64,000 bases of DNA. Origin: Gammaproteobacteria bacterium (GTDB taxonomy: Bacteria; Pseudomonadota; Gammaproteobacteria; UBA6186; Azoamicaceae). The notes under the pieces are model-generated. The model was not told the DNA's origin. It did no database searches and saw nothing but the letters and a program-made list of their open reading frames with translations. Location: assembly GCA_013288135.1 (NCBI GenBank), contig JABDCL010000005.1, forward strand, positions 22,585 through 86,584, given 5' to 3'. The position numbers were made by a program, and so were the translations under genes. How positions within the stretch are numbered: the stretch's first letter is position 1; each line of letters opens with the position of its first letter. Shown here one piece after another: positions 47,385 through 57,020 of this stretch.

Positions 47385-47429
47385 GCGATATTTTTAAACA
47401 CAAAGTACAAGTTGTGTAAGTCTATCAGG

Positions 47430-48797
47430 CTATAAAATAAAACGACTTAAATCTTCATCTTTGATTAAAGCATTCAATTGTTCATCAACATAAGCTTTAT
47501 CAATGACGACCGTCGAACCTTTCTTTTCAGTTGCGCGGAAAGAGATATCATCTAGCAACCGTTCCATGACTGTGTACAATCGTCTGGCTCCAATATTTTC
47601 TGTTCGTTCATTAATTTCCCAGGCCATTTCTGCAACTCTGGCAATACCATTTGCTTCAAATTTAAGGGTAACCCCTTCGGTTTCAAGTAAAGCTTGATAT
47701 TGAACCGTAAGACAAGCATCCGGCTCTGTTAAAATACGCACAAAATCTTCGGTTTTCAAAGCACTCAGTTCAACCCGAATGGGTAAACGTCCCTGTAATT
47801 CTGGAATGAGATCAGAGGGTTTGGAAAGATGAAAAGCACCGGAAGCAATAAATAAAATATGATCGGTTTTAACCATGCCATATTTTGTAGAAACCGTGCA
47901 TCCTTCAACCAGGGGTAATAAATCTCGTTGTACACCTTCGCGAGACACTTCTCCACCGCTTCGATTTTCTCCCCGCTGAGTGATTTTGTCTATTTCATCT
48001 AAAAAAACAATTCCCGATTGTTCTGCTCGTTCCAATGCTTGGCTTTTAATATCTTCGTCATTAATAAGTTTGCCCGCTTCTTCTTCTTTGATTAATTTAA
48101 AAGCATCTTTTACTTTGAGTTTACGACGACGGATCCTATCGCTGGATAGATTTTGGAACATGCTTTGTAATTGGTTTGTCATTTCTTCCATGCCGGGGGG
48201 CGCCATGATTTCAACCCCAATGGCGCTGTGTGAAACTTCAATTTCAATTTCTTTATCGTTTAATTCGCCATTTTGGAACTTTTTACGTAGTAATTGTCGG
48301 CTTGTGGAATCGACGGGGCCTGTTCCTTCGTGAATAACCCCAGTAGCATCGATAACTTCAGGTTTAGGATGCGGCAACATGGCATCTAAAATTCGTTCAG
48401 AGGCTGCTTCTTCTGCTTTGTCACGTACTTTTGATAAAGCCTCTTCACGTGTGAGCTTAACAGAAATATCCATTAAATCACGAATGATTGAATCCACATC
48501 TCGACCCACATACCCAATTTCAGTAAACTTAGTCGCTTCGACTTTAATAAAAGGTGCATTGGCTAATTTTGCTAAACGTCTTGCGATTTCGGTTTTCCCA
48601 ACACCGGTGGGTCCTATCATTAAAATATTCTTAGGGGTAATTTCATGTCGAAGATTAGGATCGACTTGCATACGTCGGTATCGATTTCTAAGTGCGATGG
48701 CAACCGATCGTTTGGCTGCTGCTTGACCGACAATATGCTTATCCAATTCTAGGACGATTTCTTGTGGTGTCATAATAAAGTGAAAATTTTTGCTCAT
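47430..48797 (-). CDS. hslU: ATP-dependent protease ATPase subunit HslU
   Basis: AAA+ unfoldase that feeds HslV. The 455-residue protein starts with [30 protein letters not shown]. It has Walker [18 protein letters not shown], the pore motif GYVGRDVD, Walker [12 protein letters not shown] and the C-terminal [16 protein letters not shown] and LSRFIL end that docks into HslV. The ATG shares one base with the hslV stop (TAATG), so the two are translationally coupled. Confidence 0.98.
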   Translation of the reverse strand: MSKNFHFIMTPQEIVLELDKHIVGQAAAKRSVAIALRNRYRRMQVDPNLRHEITPKNILMIGPTGVGKTEIARRLAKLANAPFIKVEATKFTEIGYVGRDVDSIIRDLMDISVKLTREEALSKVRDKAEEAASERILDAMLPHPKPEVIDATGVIHEGTGPVDSTSRQLLRKKFQNGELNDKEIEIEVSHSAIGVEIMAPPGMEEMTNQLQSMFQNLSSDRIRRRKLKVKDAFKLIKEEEAGKLINDEDIKSQALERAEQSGIVFLDEIDKITQRGENRSGGEVSREGVQRDLLPLVEGCTVSTKYGMVKTDHILFIASGAFHLSKPSDLIPELQGRLPIRVELSALKTEDFVRILTEPDACLTVQYQALLETEGVTLKFEANGIARVAEMAWEINERTENIGARRLYTVMERLLDDISFRATEKKGSTVVIDKAYVDEQLNALIKDEDLSRFIL

Positions 48798-49342
48798 TAA
48801 GTTTCGCTCTCAAGTTCTTCAATGGTTAAATGTTGGTTTGAGTAAACACAAATATTAGAAGCTATATTAAGGGATTTTTCGACGATGACTTTGGCATCTA
48901 ATTTGGTATTTTGGACTAATGCTGTGGCTGCCGCTTGTGCAAAAGGACCACCGGACCCAATCGCCATTAAGCAATCTTCAGGTTCAATAACATCCCCATT
49001 TCCTGTAATCATTAAAGAAATTTGTTTATCGGCTACTAGTAATAAGGCTTCTAATCGGCGTAAAGCGCGATCGGTTCGCCAATCCTTAGCCAGCTCAACG
49101 GCAGCACGGGTTAAATGACCCTGATAAGCTTCTAATTTTTTTTCAAACCGCTCGAATAAAGTAAAGGCATCTGCTGTTCCTCCAGCAAATCCAGCAATGA
49201 CTTTATTTTGATACAGTCTTCGTACTTTACGTGCATTGCCTTTTAATATGGTATTACCATGTGATACTTGACCATCACCACCAATGACGACTTGTTTATT
49301 TCTGCGAACACAGAGTATTGTTGTTCCATCAAATTGTTTCAA
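48797..49342 (-). CDS. hslV: ATP-dependent protease peptidase subunit HslV
   Basis: Proteasome-like threonine peptidase. The 181-residue protein begins MKQFDG followed by [25 protein letters not shown]; the active Thr is exposed after removal of a six-residue leader, longer than the single Met in E. coli. [16 protein letters not shown] and [14 protein letters not shown] are typical. It sits between ftsN and hslU, as in E. coli. Confidence 0.98.
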   Translation of the reverse strand: MKQFDGTTILCVRRNKQVVIGGDGQVSHGNTILKGNARKVRRLYQNKVIAGFAGGTADAFTLFERFEKKLEAYQGHLTRAAVELAKDWRTDRALRRLEALLLVADKQISLMITGNGDVIEPEDCLMAIGSGGPFAQAAATALVQNTKLDAKVIVEKSLNIASNICVYSNQHLTIEELESET

Positions 49343-49356
49343 GTTTATCCCCTTTA

Positions 49357-50157
49357 TTAACGTTGTTTTAGTATTAAAATACCATGAATTCGATGTTGTT
49401 CAAGACGCTTTTTTTGATCGATAGCCAAAGTTTCATTCGCAAAAGGTCCGAGTAATACTCGATAGGCTGTCACACCATCTTTCGTTTTAACTTTTTGTAG
49501 TCGAGTTTTAAAGCCTTTAGCATTCAATTGCTTGTTCAATTGTAAAGCATCTTCTGATAAGGCAAAGAGCCCTGCTTGAATAATAAATTGTGCTGCTGCT
49601 AATTTTGCTTGAACAATAGGTTCATTTTTTGATTGAGCAGTGGATTCCGCAATAGAAGTAGGTCTACTTATTTCAGCTTCTTTAGCTTTATTTGTTTCAG
49701 ATTTATTTTCTTGTTCTGAGGTAACTGAAGATTTAGCAGTATTGGGTGTACTAGGCACAGGAGAAGAAGAAGGTGGAGGTGTTGTCGGTGCTTTAGCTGC
49801 AGGGACGGGATCTGAAAGCTGAACTTCCATACCTGGAAGCAAGTTGTAAAACTCATATTTTTGTGCTGATTCTTTACTACTTGAATTATTAGAGGCAACA
49901 TTTTGAGGTGTGATGATTTTAGGTTTAATTATTTCAGCTTTCGAAACTTCTGTTGAGTTGGTATCAGAAGAAACTAATGCTTTAACTTTCTCTAGTGATT
50001 TGTTTCCTATTAGGGTTGTATAGGTACCAATAGAGCCCGTTATTCCAAGAAATATGCCGAAAAGCAGCCAAACCCATCCCAAGGAAGATGCGTTGTTCTT
50101 TGGAGATCGGGAAATACGACGTCCTCGATGATGACTTTTACGATAAATGAGTCTCAT
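49357..50157 (-). CDS. ftsN: Cell division protein FtsN-like, SPOR domain
   Basis: A 266-residue bitopic membrane protein. A short basic cytoplasmic tail (residues 1-27, [15 protein letters not shown]) precedes a membrane helix ([22 protein letters not shown]). A Pro/Ser/Thr-rich periplasmic linker follows, then a SPOR domain at about residues 185-264 ([47 protein letters not shown]). SPOR binds denuded septal peptidoglycan. The gene order priA-ftsN-hslV-hslU is that of E. coli, which supports the name despite the low conservation of FtsN linkers. Confidence 0.92.
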   Translation of the reverse strand: MRLIYRKSHHRGRRISRSPKNNASSLGWVWLLFGIFLGITGSIGTYTTLIGNKSLEKVKALVSSDTNSTEVSKAEIIKPKIITPQNVASNNSSSKESAQKYEFYNLLPGMEVQLSDPVPAAKAPTTPPPSSSPVPSTPNTAKSSVTSEQENKSETNKAKEAEISRPTSIAESTAQSKNEPIVQAKLAAAQFIIQAGLFALSEDALQLNKQLNAKGFKTRLQKVKTKDGVTAYRVLLGPFANETLAIDQKKRLEQHRIHGILILKQR

Positions 50158-50235
50158 GTCTTAATTATGGATCCAAAATTGTGTTTTCACGAATTTTAAC
50201 GAATCAAGGATTGTATCAATCTGTCTAATATCTGT

Positions 50236-52323
50236 CTAATACATATCCATTGGATCAACATCCATTGACCAACGAACTGTTCGGCTTAAAGAATGAGATC
50301 CTATCTCAGAGACAAGTTGTTGCATAAATCTTTGTAATCGGCCCCTTTGATGGGATTGAAATAATAGTTGAGCTCGATAATACCCGATTCTACGTTCCAT
50401 AGGGGCAGGGGTAGGGCCTAAAATTTGGATATTTGACTTGTTCAGTTTATTTGCTTCTTTTTTAACTTCATTTAAAAAATTTAAAGCCCGATCACTTTTT
50501 TTAGCATCTGCCCGAATTAAAATATGATAACTATAAGGTGGTAGGCTTGCGCTTTTTCTCTCATTTAGAATTTCTGCTGCAAAGGAGTCAAATCCTTTTT
50601 TTAATAAAGTTTTTATTAAATAATGTTCCGGATGACAGGTTTGTAAAATAACATGACCTGATTTTTCAGCTCTTCCCGCCCGTCCCGCAACTTGAGTAAT
50701 CAGTTGACCCATACGTTCCATGCTTCGAAAATCAACGCTAAATAAAGCACTATCGATATCTAATATGGCAACTAAGGTAACATTGGGAAAGTGATGGCCT
50801 TTTGCAATCATTTGTGTGCCGAGTAAAATATCAGCTTTACCCAGTTGTACCGTTTCTAAAGCTTCTTTCAACGCACCTTTTTTGCGGGTTGTATCGCGAT
50901 CGAGTCGCACAATTTTATAATTTGCGAAATGTTTTTGTAATGCAGCCTCTAAACGCTCGGTTCCAACCCCTAAGGGATTTAAATTTTTTGCATCACACGC
51001 GGGGCAATGTTTTGGGATAAAACAAGTTGCTTCACAGTGATGGCATTGTAATCTTTTGGGGCGATAATGAAGTGTCATTTTGGCATCACAACGGAGACAC
51101 TGTTTTACCCAGCCGCAGTCAAAACACATAAAAACCGGAGAAAATCCTCGACGATTCAAAAATAACAATACCTGATTTCCATCTTTTAAGTGTTCTTGGA
51201 TATTATGGATCAATTGTGCGGATAGCCCTTCATCCAATTTTTTATGACGAATATCAAGTATTTGTATGGTTGGTAGTTCGGCATTTCCTGCACGTACTGG
51301 GAGTTTTAAGTGTTGATAACGTTTAAGTTGCACATTTAAGAGTGTTTCTAAAGAAGGTGTCGCAGTTCCTAGCACCACAGGACACTGCTCTAATTGTCCT
51401 CGTCTTATAATTAAATCTCTCGCAGAATAACGAAATCCATCTTGTTGTTTAAAAGAGGTATCATGCTCCTCATCTACAATAAATACCCCTGGATTTTTTA
51501 GGGGCGTAAAAACAGCTGAACGAGTTCCTACAACAATGGGAGCAAGCCCTTCTTTTGCTTGTAGCCAGGCTTTAAATCGTTGTTTTTCTGTTAGCAACGA
51601 ATGCAGTACAGCAATTGGGCAATTAAATCTTGCTTTGAGTCTTGCGACAATTTGAGGTGTTAAACCAATTTCAGGAACCAGTATTAATACTTGTTGAGAC
51701 TTTTGTAATGCTTGTTCAATAATTTGACAATAAACTTCTGTTTTACCGCTGCCAGTGACGCCATCCAACAAAAAGGTTTGAAATCCCCCTATGGTTTGTG
51801 TGACTGAATGTACGGCATAGTGTTGTTCAGGGTTTAAAACCAGAGCTTTCTCTCTTTGTGCCTGCGCTTCTTGCACCAGTGCTTTCTTTTTTTGTAAAAA
51901 AGCTGTTTCCGAAGTTTTTAAAAGAACTTCTGGATTTTTACCCTTTCTTAACCATCCTGGAATTGCAGCATCAAATACTTCTCCTAATGAACTTTGATAA
52001 TAACTACTGGCCCAGTGTATTAATTCTAAAAGCGTTTTTGAAAATAGTGGGATTATATCCAATACGACATTAACACGTTTTAATTTTTCAAAGGGATGAT
52101 CACTTTCTTGGGTTACTTCAACAATCACTCCTATTTGTTCCGTAGCACCAAAAGGTATTTGTACTCTTTGTCCTGGGAGGAGCTCTAGAGAATAATTTTC
52201 TGGGGGTAAATAATCGAATAATTTACGCAAAGGGGTTGGTACTGCGACACGAAGGATATTCGAAGCAATAGAAGATTGTATTGTACCCGGAAGGGGTTCA
52301 GTATCAGATAATGACATAAACAT
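50236..52323 (-). CDS. priA: Primosomal replication protein PriA helicase
   Basis: Restarts stalled replication forks. The 695-residue protein has the N-terminal DNA-binding domain (LRVAVPTPLRKLFDYLPPE), Walker A DGVTGSGKTEVYCQII and the DEEH box (FIVDEEHDTSFKQQ). It also has GTRSAVFTPL and motif GTATPSLETL. The zinc-binding cluster is CFDCGW, CLRCDA, CHHCEA and CPACDA. The motif QVAGRAGRAEKSG follows. It starts the priA-ftsN-hslVU set, although ftsN begins 78 bp later, so they may not be one transcript. Confidence 0.98.
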   Translation of the reverse strand: MFMSLSDTEPLPGTIQSSIASNILRVAVPTPLRKLFDYLPPENYSLELLPGQRVQIPFGATEQIGVIVEVTQESDHPFEKLKRVNVVLDIIPLFSKTLLELIHWASSYYQSSLGEVFDAAIPGWLRKGKNPEVLLKTSETAFLQKKKALVQEAQAQREKALVLNPEQHYAVHSVTQTIGGFQTFLLDGVTGSGKTEVYCQIIEQALQKSQQVLILVPEIGLTPQIVARLKARFNCPIAVLHSLLTEKQRFKAWLQAKEGLAPIVVGTRSAVFTPLKNPGVFIVDEEHDTSFKQQDGFRYSARDLIIRRGQLEQCPVVLGTATPSLETLLNVQLKRYQHLKLPVRAGNAELPTIQILDIRHKKLDEGLSAQLIHNIQEHLKDGNQVLLFLNRRGFSPVFMCFDCGWVKQCLRCDAKMTLHYRPKRLQCHHCEATCFIPKHCPACDAKNLNPLGVGTERLEAALQKHFANYKIVRLDRDTTRKKGALKEALETVQLGKADILLGTQMIAKGHHFPNVTLVAILDIDSALFSVDFRSMERMGQLITQVAGRAGRAEKSGHVILQTCHPEHYLIKTLLKKGFDSFAAEILNERKSASLPPYSYHILIRADAKKSDRALNFLNEVKKEANKLNKSNIQILGPTPAPMERRIGYYRAQLLFQSHQRGRLQRFMQQLVSEIGSHSLSRTVRWSMDVDPMDMY

Positions 52324-52448
52324 TAGACAGCAGCATGTGAGTTTTCTAGATTAAACATAATGTTTGTGATTTATTTATGATAAAGAAATATGGTTTAATA
52401 TGCAAAGCGATAGTATCTAGTAGATAATATTTAACCAATGGAGAGCGA

Positions 52449-53933
52449 ATGAATACCAAAAAGTTTATTTTTTTATTATTAGTCTCTTTATTGGTATTAA
52501 CAGAAGGTGTGATGAGTTCCGATTTGTCCAATTCAGCTATTCATACGAAGACTATTAATACTAAGAAAATAGAATCTTTAATTCAACAACATATTCCCAA
52601 TACGAAAGTGGGTATTATCCTGCAAAATGCAAAAACAGGGGAGACCTTATACAAATATCATGCAGACGAAGCTTTTACACCAGCCAGTTGCACAAAACTT
52701 TTAACTGCTGCTGCGGGACTGCTTTATTTAGGTCCTGATTATCACTACGAAACAGCCATTAAAATTAAGAATAACAGTATGTTGGGTAATATTGTGAATG
52801 GAGATATTTATTTTCAGTTTAGTGGGGATCCTTCTCTGACATCTCAAGATCTAAAAGCATTGATCAAAGAATTAAGAAATGCAGGCGTATTGGTAATAAA
52901 GGGAAATATTATAATCGATGACACACGGTTTAAAGGTTTAAATTATGGTCTTGGTTGGATTTGGAATTCACTCTGGTGGTACTATAGTGCACCTATTACG
53001 ACAGTGATGTTAAATCAAAATGCGGTGCAAGTCGAATTATCTCCAACCAAAGCCATTGGTGAAAAAATTGTTGCAACCTTAGATCCCAATGAAGCCTCAC
53101 GCATTACTTTGCGTCAAGATTTGATATCGGTATCAGAAGAAGATGCTGGAAAAAACTGTATTATTAGCATAGATACTAATGCACAAAATGATATTGAGCT
53201 CAAAGGATGTTGGCCAGTTCAAGCCGAAAAAAGCACTCTTAAAATTGCCTTCAAAGATCCTAATTATTATGCTAGAAAAGTGATCATGGAAGCATTTAAA
53301 GAAGAAGAACTTCGGTTTGTTGGAGAAATAAAAGAAGGGGTTTCTATAAAAGATGACCAAGATTTAAAAACCGTTGCAGTGCACAACTCTCAGCCGTTTA
53401 CTGAATTATTAAAACCCATTTTACAAGATTCTAATAATATATATACCGAAAGCGTTACTAAAACTTTAGGATTTATGCGATTACAAGAAGGGTCTTTTCA
53501 AGGAGGTGTTAGAGCCATTCAGGAAATATTGTCCGAGAAACTAAAGTTCGATACTAAAAATATGCGATTGATGGATGGCTCAGGATTATCTCGTTATAAC
53601 TTAATCACTCCGCATCAATTTGCTGATTTATTGTTTGGCATGTATAAAAATAAAACTTTTGCGGATACTTTTCGCAATACTTTGGCGACAACGGGAGAGA
53701 ATGGCACCTTGAAAGATCGGGGAGATCAAAAACCACAAGGAGAAGAAACGCCTTCTGGAAAAATTTATGCTAAAACCGGATCTCTAATGGGAGTATCAAC
53801 ACTTTCAGGCTATATAACCACTAAAAAAGGGGAAGATCTGATCTTTTCTATTATGATTGATGATGCATTGCAGGATAAGAAAATAATTAAAAATTTTGAA
53901 GATGAGCTTTGCCGATTGTTTTCAAATGTTTGA
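52449..53933 (+). CDS. dacB: D-alanyl-D-alanine carboxypeptidase/endopeptidase (PBP4)
   Basis: Periplasmic peptidoglycan hydrolase of class C low-mass penicillin-binding proteins, 494 residues. It has a signal peptide (FIFLLLVSLLVLTEGVMS), the SxxK motif in FTPASCTKLLTAAAGL, an SxN-like motif in YTESVTKTLG and the KTG motif in YAKTGSLMGVSTLSGY. The large insert between SxxK and SxN is typical of PBP4. The second motif reads S-V-T rather than S-x-N, so it needs an alignment check. TGGAGAG precedes the ATG. Confidence 0.93.
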   Translation: MNTKKFIFLLLVSLLVLTEGVMSSDLSNSAIHTKTINTKKIESLIQQHIPNTKVGIILQNAKTGETLYKYHADEAFTPASCTKLLTAAAGLLYLGPDYHYETAIKIKNNSMLGNIVNGDIYFQFSGDPSLTSQDLKALIKELRNAGVLVIKGNIIIDDTRFKGLNYGLGWIWNSLWWYYSAPITTVMLNQNAVQVELSPTKAIGEKIVATLDPNEASRITLRQDLISVSEEDAGKNCIISIDTNAQNDIELKGCWPVQAEKSTLKIAFKDPNYYARKVIMEAFKEEELRFVGEIKEGVSIKDDQDLKTVAVHNSQPFTELLKPILQDSNNIYTESVTKTLGFMRLQEGSFQGGVRAIQEILSEKLKFDTKNMRLMDGSGLSRYNLITPHQFADLLFGMYKNKTFADTFRNTLATTGENGTLKDRGDQKPQGEETPSGKIYAKTGSLMGVSTLSGYITTKKGEDLIFSIMIDDALQDKKIIKNFEDELCRLFSNV

Positions 53934-53972
53934 TTAAAATTTTAAAAAATAAAGAATGGAGGACCAGTTAGC

Positions 53973-54317
53973 ATGCCAATAAAAAAAGAGGGTGCGTTTA
54001 AGGATAGGACAGTTGAACAGCAAGAAACCGATTTATATCAAGCAATTTTAAAACTAAAAACAGTGGCAGAATGTCAGGCATTTTTTCAAGATCTGTGTAC
54101 CCCAGCAGAAATGATTGCCTTGTGTGATAGATGGCGTGTGGCCAAATTATTAGATGAAGAACAATTATCTTATCGAGATATTCATCAAAAAACGGGGGTG
54201 AGTCTTGCCACCATTGGACGAGTGGCTCGATTTTTAACCCAAGAAAAATATCAGGGTTATCGATTGGTTTTAGATCGCATTAAAAAATCGAATGATTCAA
54301 AAAATGATTCAAAATAA
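53973..54317 (+). CDS. TrpR-like DNA-binding protein, YerC/YecD family
   Basis: A 114-residue protein of the TrpR superfamily: LYQAILKLKTVAECQAFFQDLCTPAEMIALCDRWRVAKLLDEE, then the helix-turn-helix LSYRDIHQKTGVSLATIGRVARFL (quoted as separate parts of one region). In E. coli TrpR the same fold binds tryptophan and the trp operator. YerC/YecD proteins lack a settled function in most bacteria. It follows dacB by 39 bp with a GGAGG ribosome site. A sequence resembling a TrpR operator lies 2.6 kb downstream, ahead of the ABC binding protein gene. Confidence 0.9.
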   Translation: MPIKKEGAFKDRTVEQQETDLYQAILKLKTVAECQAFFQDLCTPAEMIALCDRWRVAKLLDEEQLSYRDIHQKTGVSLATIGRVARFLTQEKYQGYRLVLDRIKKSNDSKNDSK

Positions 54318-54388
54318 GATATTTCCCTTTGAGCGTTTTATGTTTGTAGGTGCACCTAAAATACCTATAATTGGAGACTGATCTTGCA

Positions 54389-54421
54389 TTACACTACACG
54401 ATAGGTTACAGTTAGTGTAAC
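54389..54421. promoter_or_regulatory. Inverted repeats upstream of abiEi, likely autoregulatory operator
   Basis: TTACACTA (54389-54396) and TAGTGTAA (54413-54420) are perfect inverted arms with a 16-bp spacer. Nested within is GTTACA-GTTAG-TGTAAC (54405-54421). The set ends 22 bp before the abiEi start. AbiEi antitoxins are known to repress their own operon by binding such repeats. Confidence 0.7.
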
Positions 54422-54442
54422 TTAATGTAGAGTTATCAGTTT

Positions 54443-54991
54443 ATGCAACCTATAAAGTATCTGGTTAATTGGCTCAATCAAAATGCCAATAGTGAACATT
54501 ATTTGTTTACATTGCAAGATCTAAGAGCACTTTGTCCTGATTTGTCTAATTTAGCTTTTAAAACGCTACTGAGTCGAACTGTAGGTGTTGGATATTTAAG
54601 TAGAGTGTGTCGTGGCTTGTATATCTGTAAACGCGCTATTCCTCCAAATGGATTGGTATTATTTCATGCGGTAGCTCTCTTGAGAGCAAATAAATTTAAT
54701 TATATTAGCCTTGAAACTGTTTTAAGTGATGCAGGTGTTATTTCTCAAATTCCCATGAATTGGATTTCAATTATGTCATCTGGTCGCAGTAGCGTAGTTT
54801 CTTGTGGCGAATTTGGAACAATAGAATTTGTTCATACTAGTCAAAAACCAGCTCTTATAATGAAACAACTATCTTATGATGCACATTGTAGATTATGGCG
54901 CGCAACAGTGCCTTTGGCATTAAGGGATATGAAAGCTACGCATCGAAATTGTGATTTAATCGATTGGGATATTGCAAATGAATTTATTTGA
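54443..54991 (+). CDS. abiEi: AbiEi-type antitoxin (type IV toxin-antitoxin)
   Basis: A 182-residue protein with an N-terminal winged-helix domain (FTLQDLRALCPDLSNLAFKTLLSRTVGVGYLSRVCRGLYI, cited only for position) and a C-terminal antitoxin domain containing HAVALLRANKFNYISLETVL. The pattern of HTH plus GLY(I/V) and a YISLETAL-like block is typical of AbiEi. It represses the operon and counteracts AbiEii. The stop lies inside abiEii, with a 14-base overlap. Confidence 0.88.
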   Translation: MQPIKYLVNWLNQNANSEHYLFTLQDLRALCPDLSNLAFKTLLSRTVGVGYLSRVCRGLYICKRAIPPNGLVLFHAVALLRANKFNYISLETVLSDAGVISQIPMNWISIMSSGRSSVVSCGEFGTIEFVHTSQKPALIMKQLSYDAHCRLWRATVPLALRDMKATHRNCDLIDWDIANEFI

Positions 54992-55847
54992 TCAACTCGT
55001 TACAGAAGCACTGAAAAACCAGCCACATTTATCCAGTTTAAGAATAGTTGTAGAAAAAGAACTGTTGCATCATGACATACTAAGAGTATTAAGCCAAAAC
55101 AATTTACTAGTAAACCTTACTTTTATCGGAGGAACATGCCTACGATGCTGTTATGGAGGAATTCGATTAAGCGAAGATTTGGATTTTACAGGAGGTAGTA
55201 ATTTTACGCGTGATAGTCTATCCACAATGGGACAGATATTAATTGAAAGTCTTAACGATAAATATGGACTTTTAGTTAAGGTAAGCGAACCTATAAAAGA
55301 TAATAAAAATGTTGACACATGGAAAATTAAAGTGGAAACCAGACCTCAGCATAAGCAGTTGCCAGCTCAACGCATTAATATAGACATTTGTGCTATGCCT
55401 TCCTATGAAAAACGTCCGATGATGTTATTAAATCCTTATGGCATTGATATGGGTACTAGCGGGCTAATTGTACAAGCACAAAGTCGTGAAGAAATTTATG
55501 CAGACAAATTGCTTGCTTTTGCACTCCGGCCAAATCGCATAAAATATCGTGACTTATGGGATATGGTATGGCTTCATCAACAAGGATTAAAACCCAAATT
55601 TGAATTAATACCTAACAAACTTCGAGATCGAAATTATACACTAGAATATTTTTTAAATTTATTTAATGACCGAAAACGGTCACTACTAGAAAACAACAAA
55701 ATCCCATCAGAATTTAAACAAGAGATGCGTCGTTTTTTACCTGTGGATCAAGTTAATCAAATTGTGGAAAAAGACAATTTATGGGCTTTTATAGCCTATT
55801 TGATAGAAGATTTAGGTGAACAGCTGCGTAAAAGTACAGCAACATAA
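54978..55847 (+). CDS. abiEii: AbiEii-type nucleotidyltransferase toxin
   Basis: A 289-residue toxin of the DNA polymerase-beta-like nucleotidyltransferase superfamily. The motif FIGGTCLRCCYGGIRLSEDLDFTGG has the GG...D-x-D signature. Later motifs are RINIDICAMP and REEIYADKLLAFALRPNRIKYRDLWDMVWL, with the typical motif IV lysine/aspartate. The ATG at 54978 (MNLFDQLV) is preferred over a TTG at 54972. Related toxins add nucleotides to tRNA 3' ends or block growth during phage infection; the exact target here is unknown. Confidence 0.9.
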   Translation: MNLFDQLVTEALKNQPHLSSLRIVVEKELLHHDILRVLSQNNLLVNLTFIGGTCLRCCYGGIRLSEDLDFTGGSNFTRDSLSTMGQILIESLNDKYGLLVKVSEPIKDNKNVDTWKIKVETRPQHKQLPAQRINIDICAMPSYEKRPMMLLNPYGIDMGTSGLIVQAQSREEIYADKLLAFALRPNRIKYRDLWDMVWLHQQGLKPKFELIPNKLRDRNYTLEYFLNLFNDRKRSLLENNKIPSEFKQEMRRFLPVDQVNQIVEKDNLWAFIAYLIEDLGEQLRKSTAT

Positions 55848-55882
55848 GTGGAGAGTATGGTAAGTAACAAATGTACCTTTGT

Positions 55883-56881
55883 TTATTTATGATTCGCTTG
55901 TTGAATTAATTCTTGAGGAAATTCAACCGATATCTCTTTTGCAATTTTTTGATTCAAATAAAGTTCTGTTTTTTCCGGAAATTCAACGGAAATTTCTCCA
56001 GGGGATGTGCCATTCAATATTTGACGGATCAATTTTCCGGTTTGTCTGCCTATTTGGTATTGATTTGGTCCTAATGCTGCAAGTGCTCCTTGTTTTATTG
56101 TATCTGTATCACTACAGAATACAGGCACTTTATTTAAAGTTGCAATTTTTATAATCGAATCAAATGCCGCCAGTGCAGTATTATCGTTATTAATAAAAAT
56201 TGCATCTACTTTTTTTATTAAACCAAGTGTAGCAGAAGGGACTTCGGCCGTAGAGTTAGCAGCTGCAAAGATAAGTTGAAATCCAAAAGGTGTTGAATTT
56301 TTTTTCATTTCTTCAGCTAATACAGCAGCATTTGCATCGCCTGGATTGTAGATGATGCCTATTGTTTTTGCCTTAGGTAAAATTTCTTTAAAAATTTTAA
56401 ATTGCAATAAAGAAGAAACAAAATTGGATACCCCAGTAACTTTACCGTTTGGTCGTTTGAGATCGCTGACCAATTTTGCATTTAAAGGATCGGTAACTGA
56501 ACTGAATACAATGGGTATAGCTTGATTTTTGTTGGCTGAAACAAGGGCTTGTGCAGTTGTTGTGCCTATGCCCACCATGAGATCCACTTTATTCCCGACA
56601 AATTTTTGAGCAATTTGTGCAGCTAATGTGGGATTCCCTTGCGCACATTCGTACTCAATCTTTATATTTTCCCCCTCGTTTTTTAATTCGTCTTCAATGC
56701 CTTGTCGTGTGGAGTTTAAAGCAGGGTGTTCAATCACTTGTAAAATTGCAACGCGCTTAACAGTTTCATCTTCTTTAGAATTTGATTTTGGGCTTGTAAA
56801 TACCAAGCCGCAACAGAAAAGAGAAAATAGTGCTATTGTAATGAGCATCCTAACGCTATAAGACTTCTTTTTAATCCACAT
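55883..56881 (-). CDS. ABC transporter substrate-binding protein, TrpX-like (DUF534 family)
   Basis: A 332-residue periplasmic protein with a signal peptide (MLITIALFSLFCCGLVF) and the ABC_sub_bind pattern. Matching blocks are RVAILQVIEHPALNSTRQGIEDEL, VDLMVGIGTTTAQALVSAN, IPIVFSSVTDPLNAKLV, IGIIYNPGDANA and AIFINNDNTALAAFDSI. Family members are predicted to bind aromatic amino acids or related compounds and normally sit beside a permease and an ATPase (trpXYZ). Neither is present here, so it is an orphan or works with distant partners. The hexapeptide ISVEFP occurs twice near the C-terminus. A TrpR-operator-like site precedes it. Confidence 0.87.
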   Translation of the reverse strand: MWIKKKSYSVRMLITIALFSLFCCGLVFTSPKSNSKEDETVKRVAILQVIEHPALNSTRQGIEDELKNEGENIKIEYECAQGNPTLAAQIAQKFVGNKVDLMVGIGTTTAQALVSANKNQAIPIVFSSVTDPLNAKLVSDLKRPNGKVTGVSNFVSSLLQFKIFKEILPKAKTIGIIYNPGDANAAVLAEEMKKNSTPFGFQLIFAAANSTAEVPSATLGLIKKVDAIFINNDNTALAAFDSIIKIATLNKVPVFCSDTDTIKQGALAALGPNQYQIGRQTGKLIRQILNGTSPGEISVEFPEKTELYLNQKIAKEISVEFPQELIQQANHK

Positions 56882-56915
56882 AATCGTTGCCTCGCTGTTG
56901 TGCTAATGTACTACT

Positions 56916-56933
56916 GTATTAGTGTAATAGTAC
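56916..56933. promoter_or_regulatory. TrpR-operator-like palindrome upstream of the ABC binding protein
   Basis: GTATTAGTGTAATAGTAC matches the idealised TrpR operator GTACTAGTTAACTAGTAC at 14 of 18 positions, with both outer half-sites kept. It lies 35 bp before the gene start. It overlaps a possible -10 (TACTAT on the minus strand, 17 bp after a weak TTTTAT), which fits repression. The match is by eye. Confidence 0.5.
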
Positions 56934-57020
56934 AGTAAGCTTATTTCAAATAAAACTGTTATTAAACTCAGTATTTTATGGATGTAGATATTTTAGGGAA
57001 GAAAGGACAGGATAATTAGG

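Noticed and set aside
52346..52531. Small minus-strand frame between priA and dacB
   Set aside because: It overlaps the dacB start and signal peptide, has no ribosome site and reads as AT-rich noise.
54361..54442. Riboswitch upstream of abiEi
   Set aside because: The inverted repeats are short DNA-operator-like arms in a normal promoter position; no known riboswitch core is visible.
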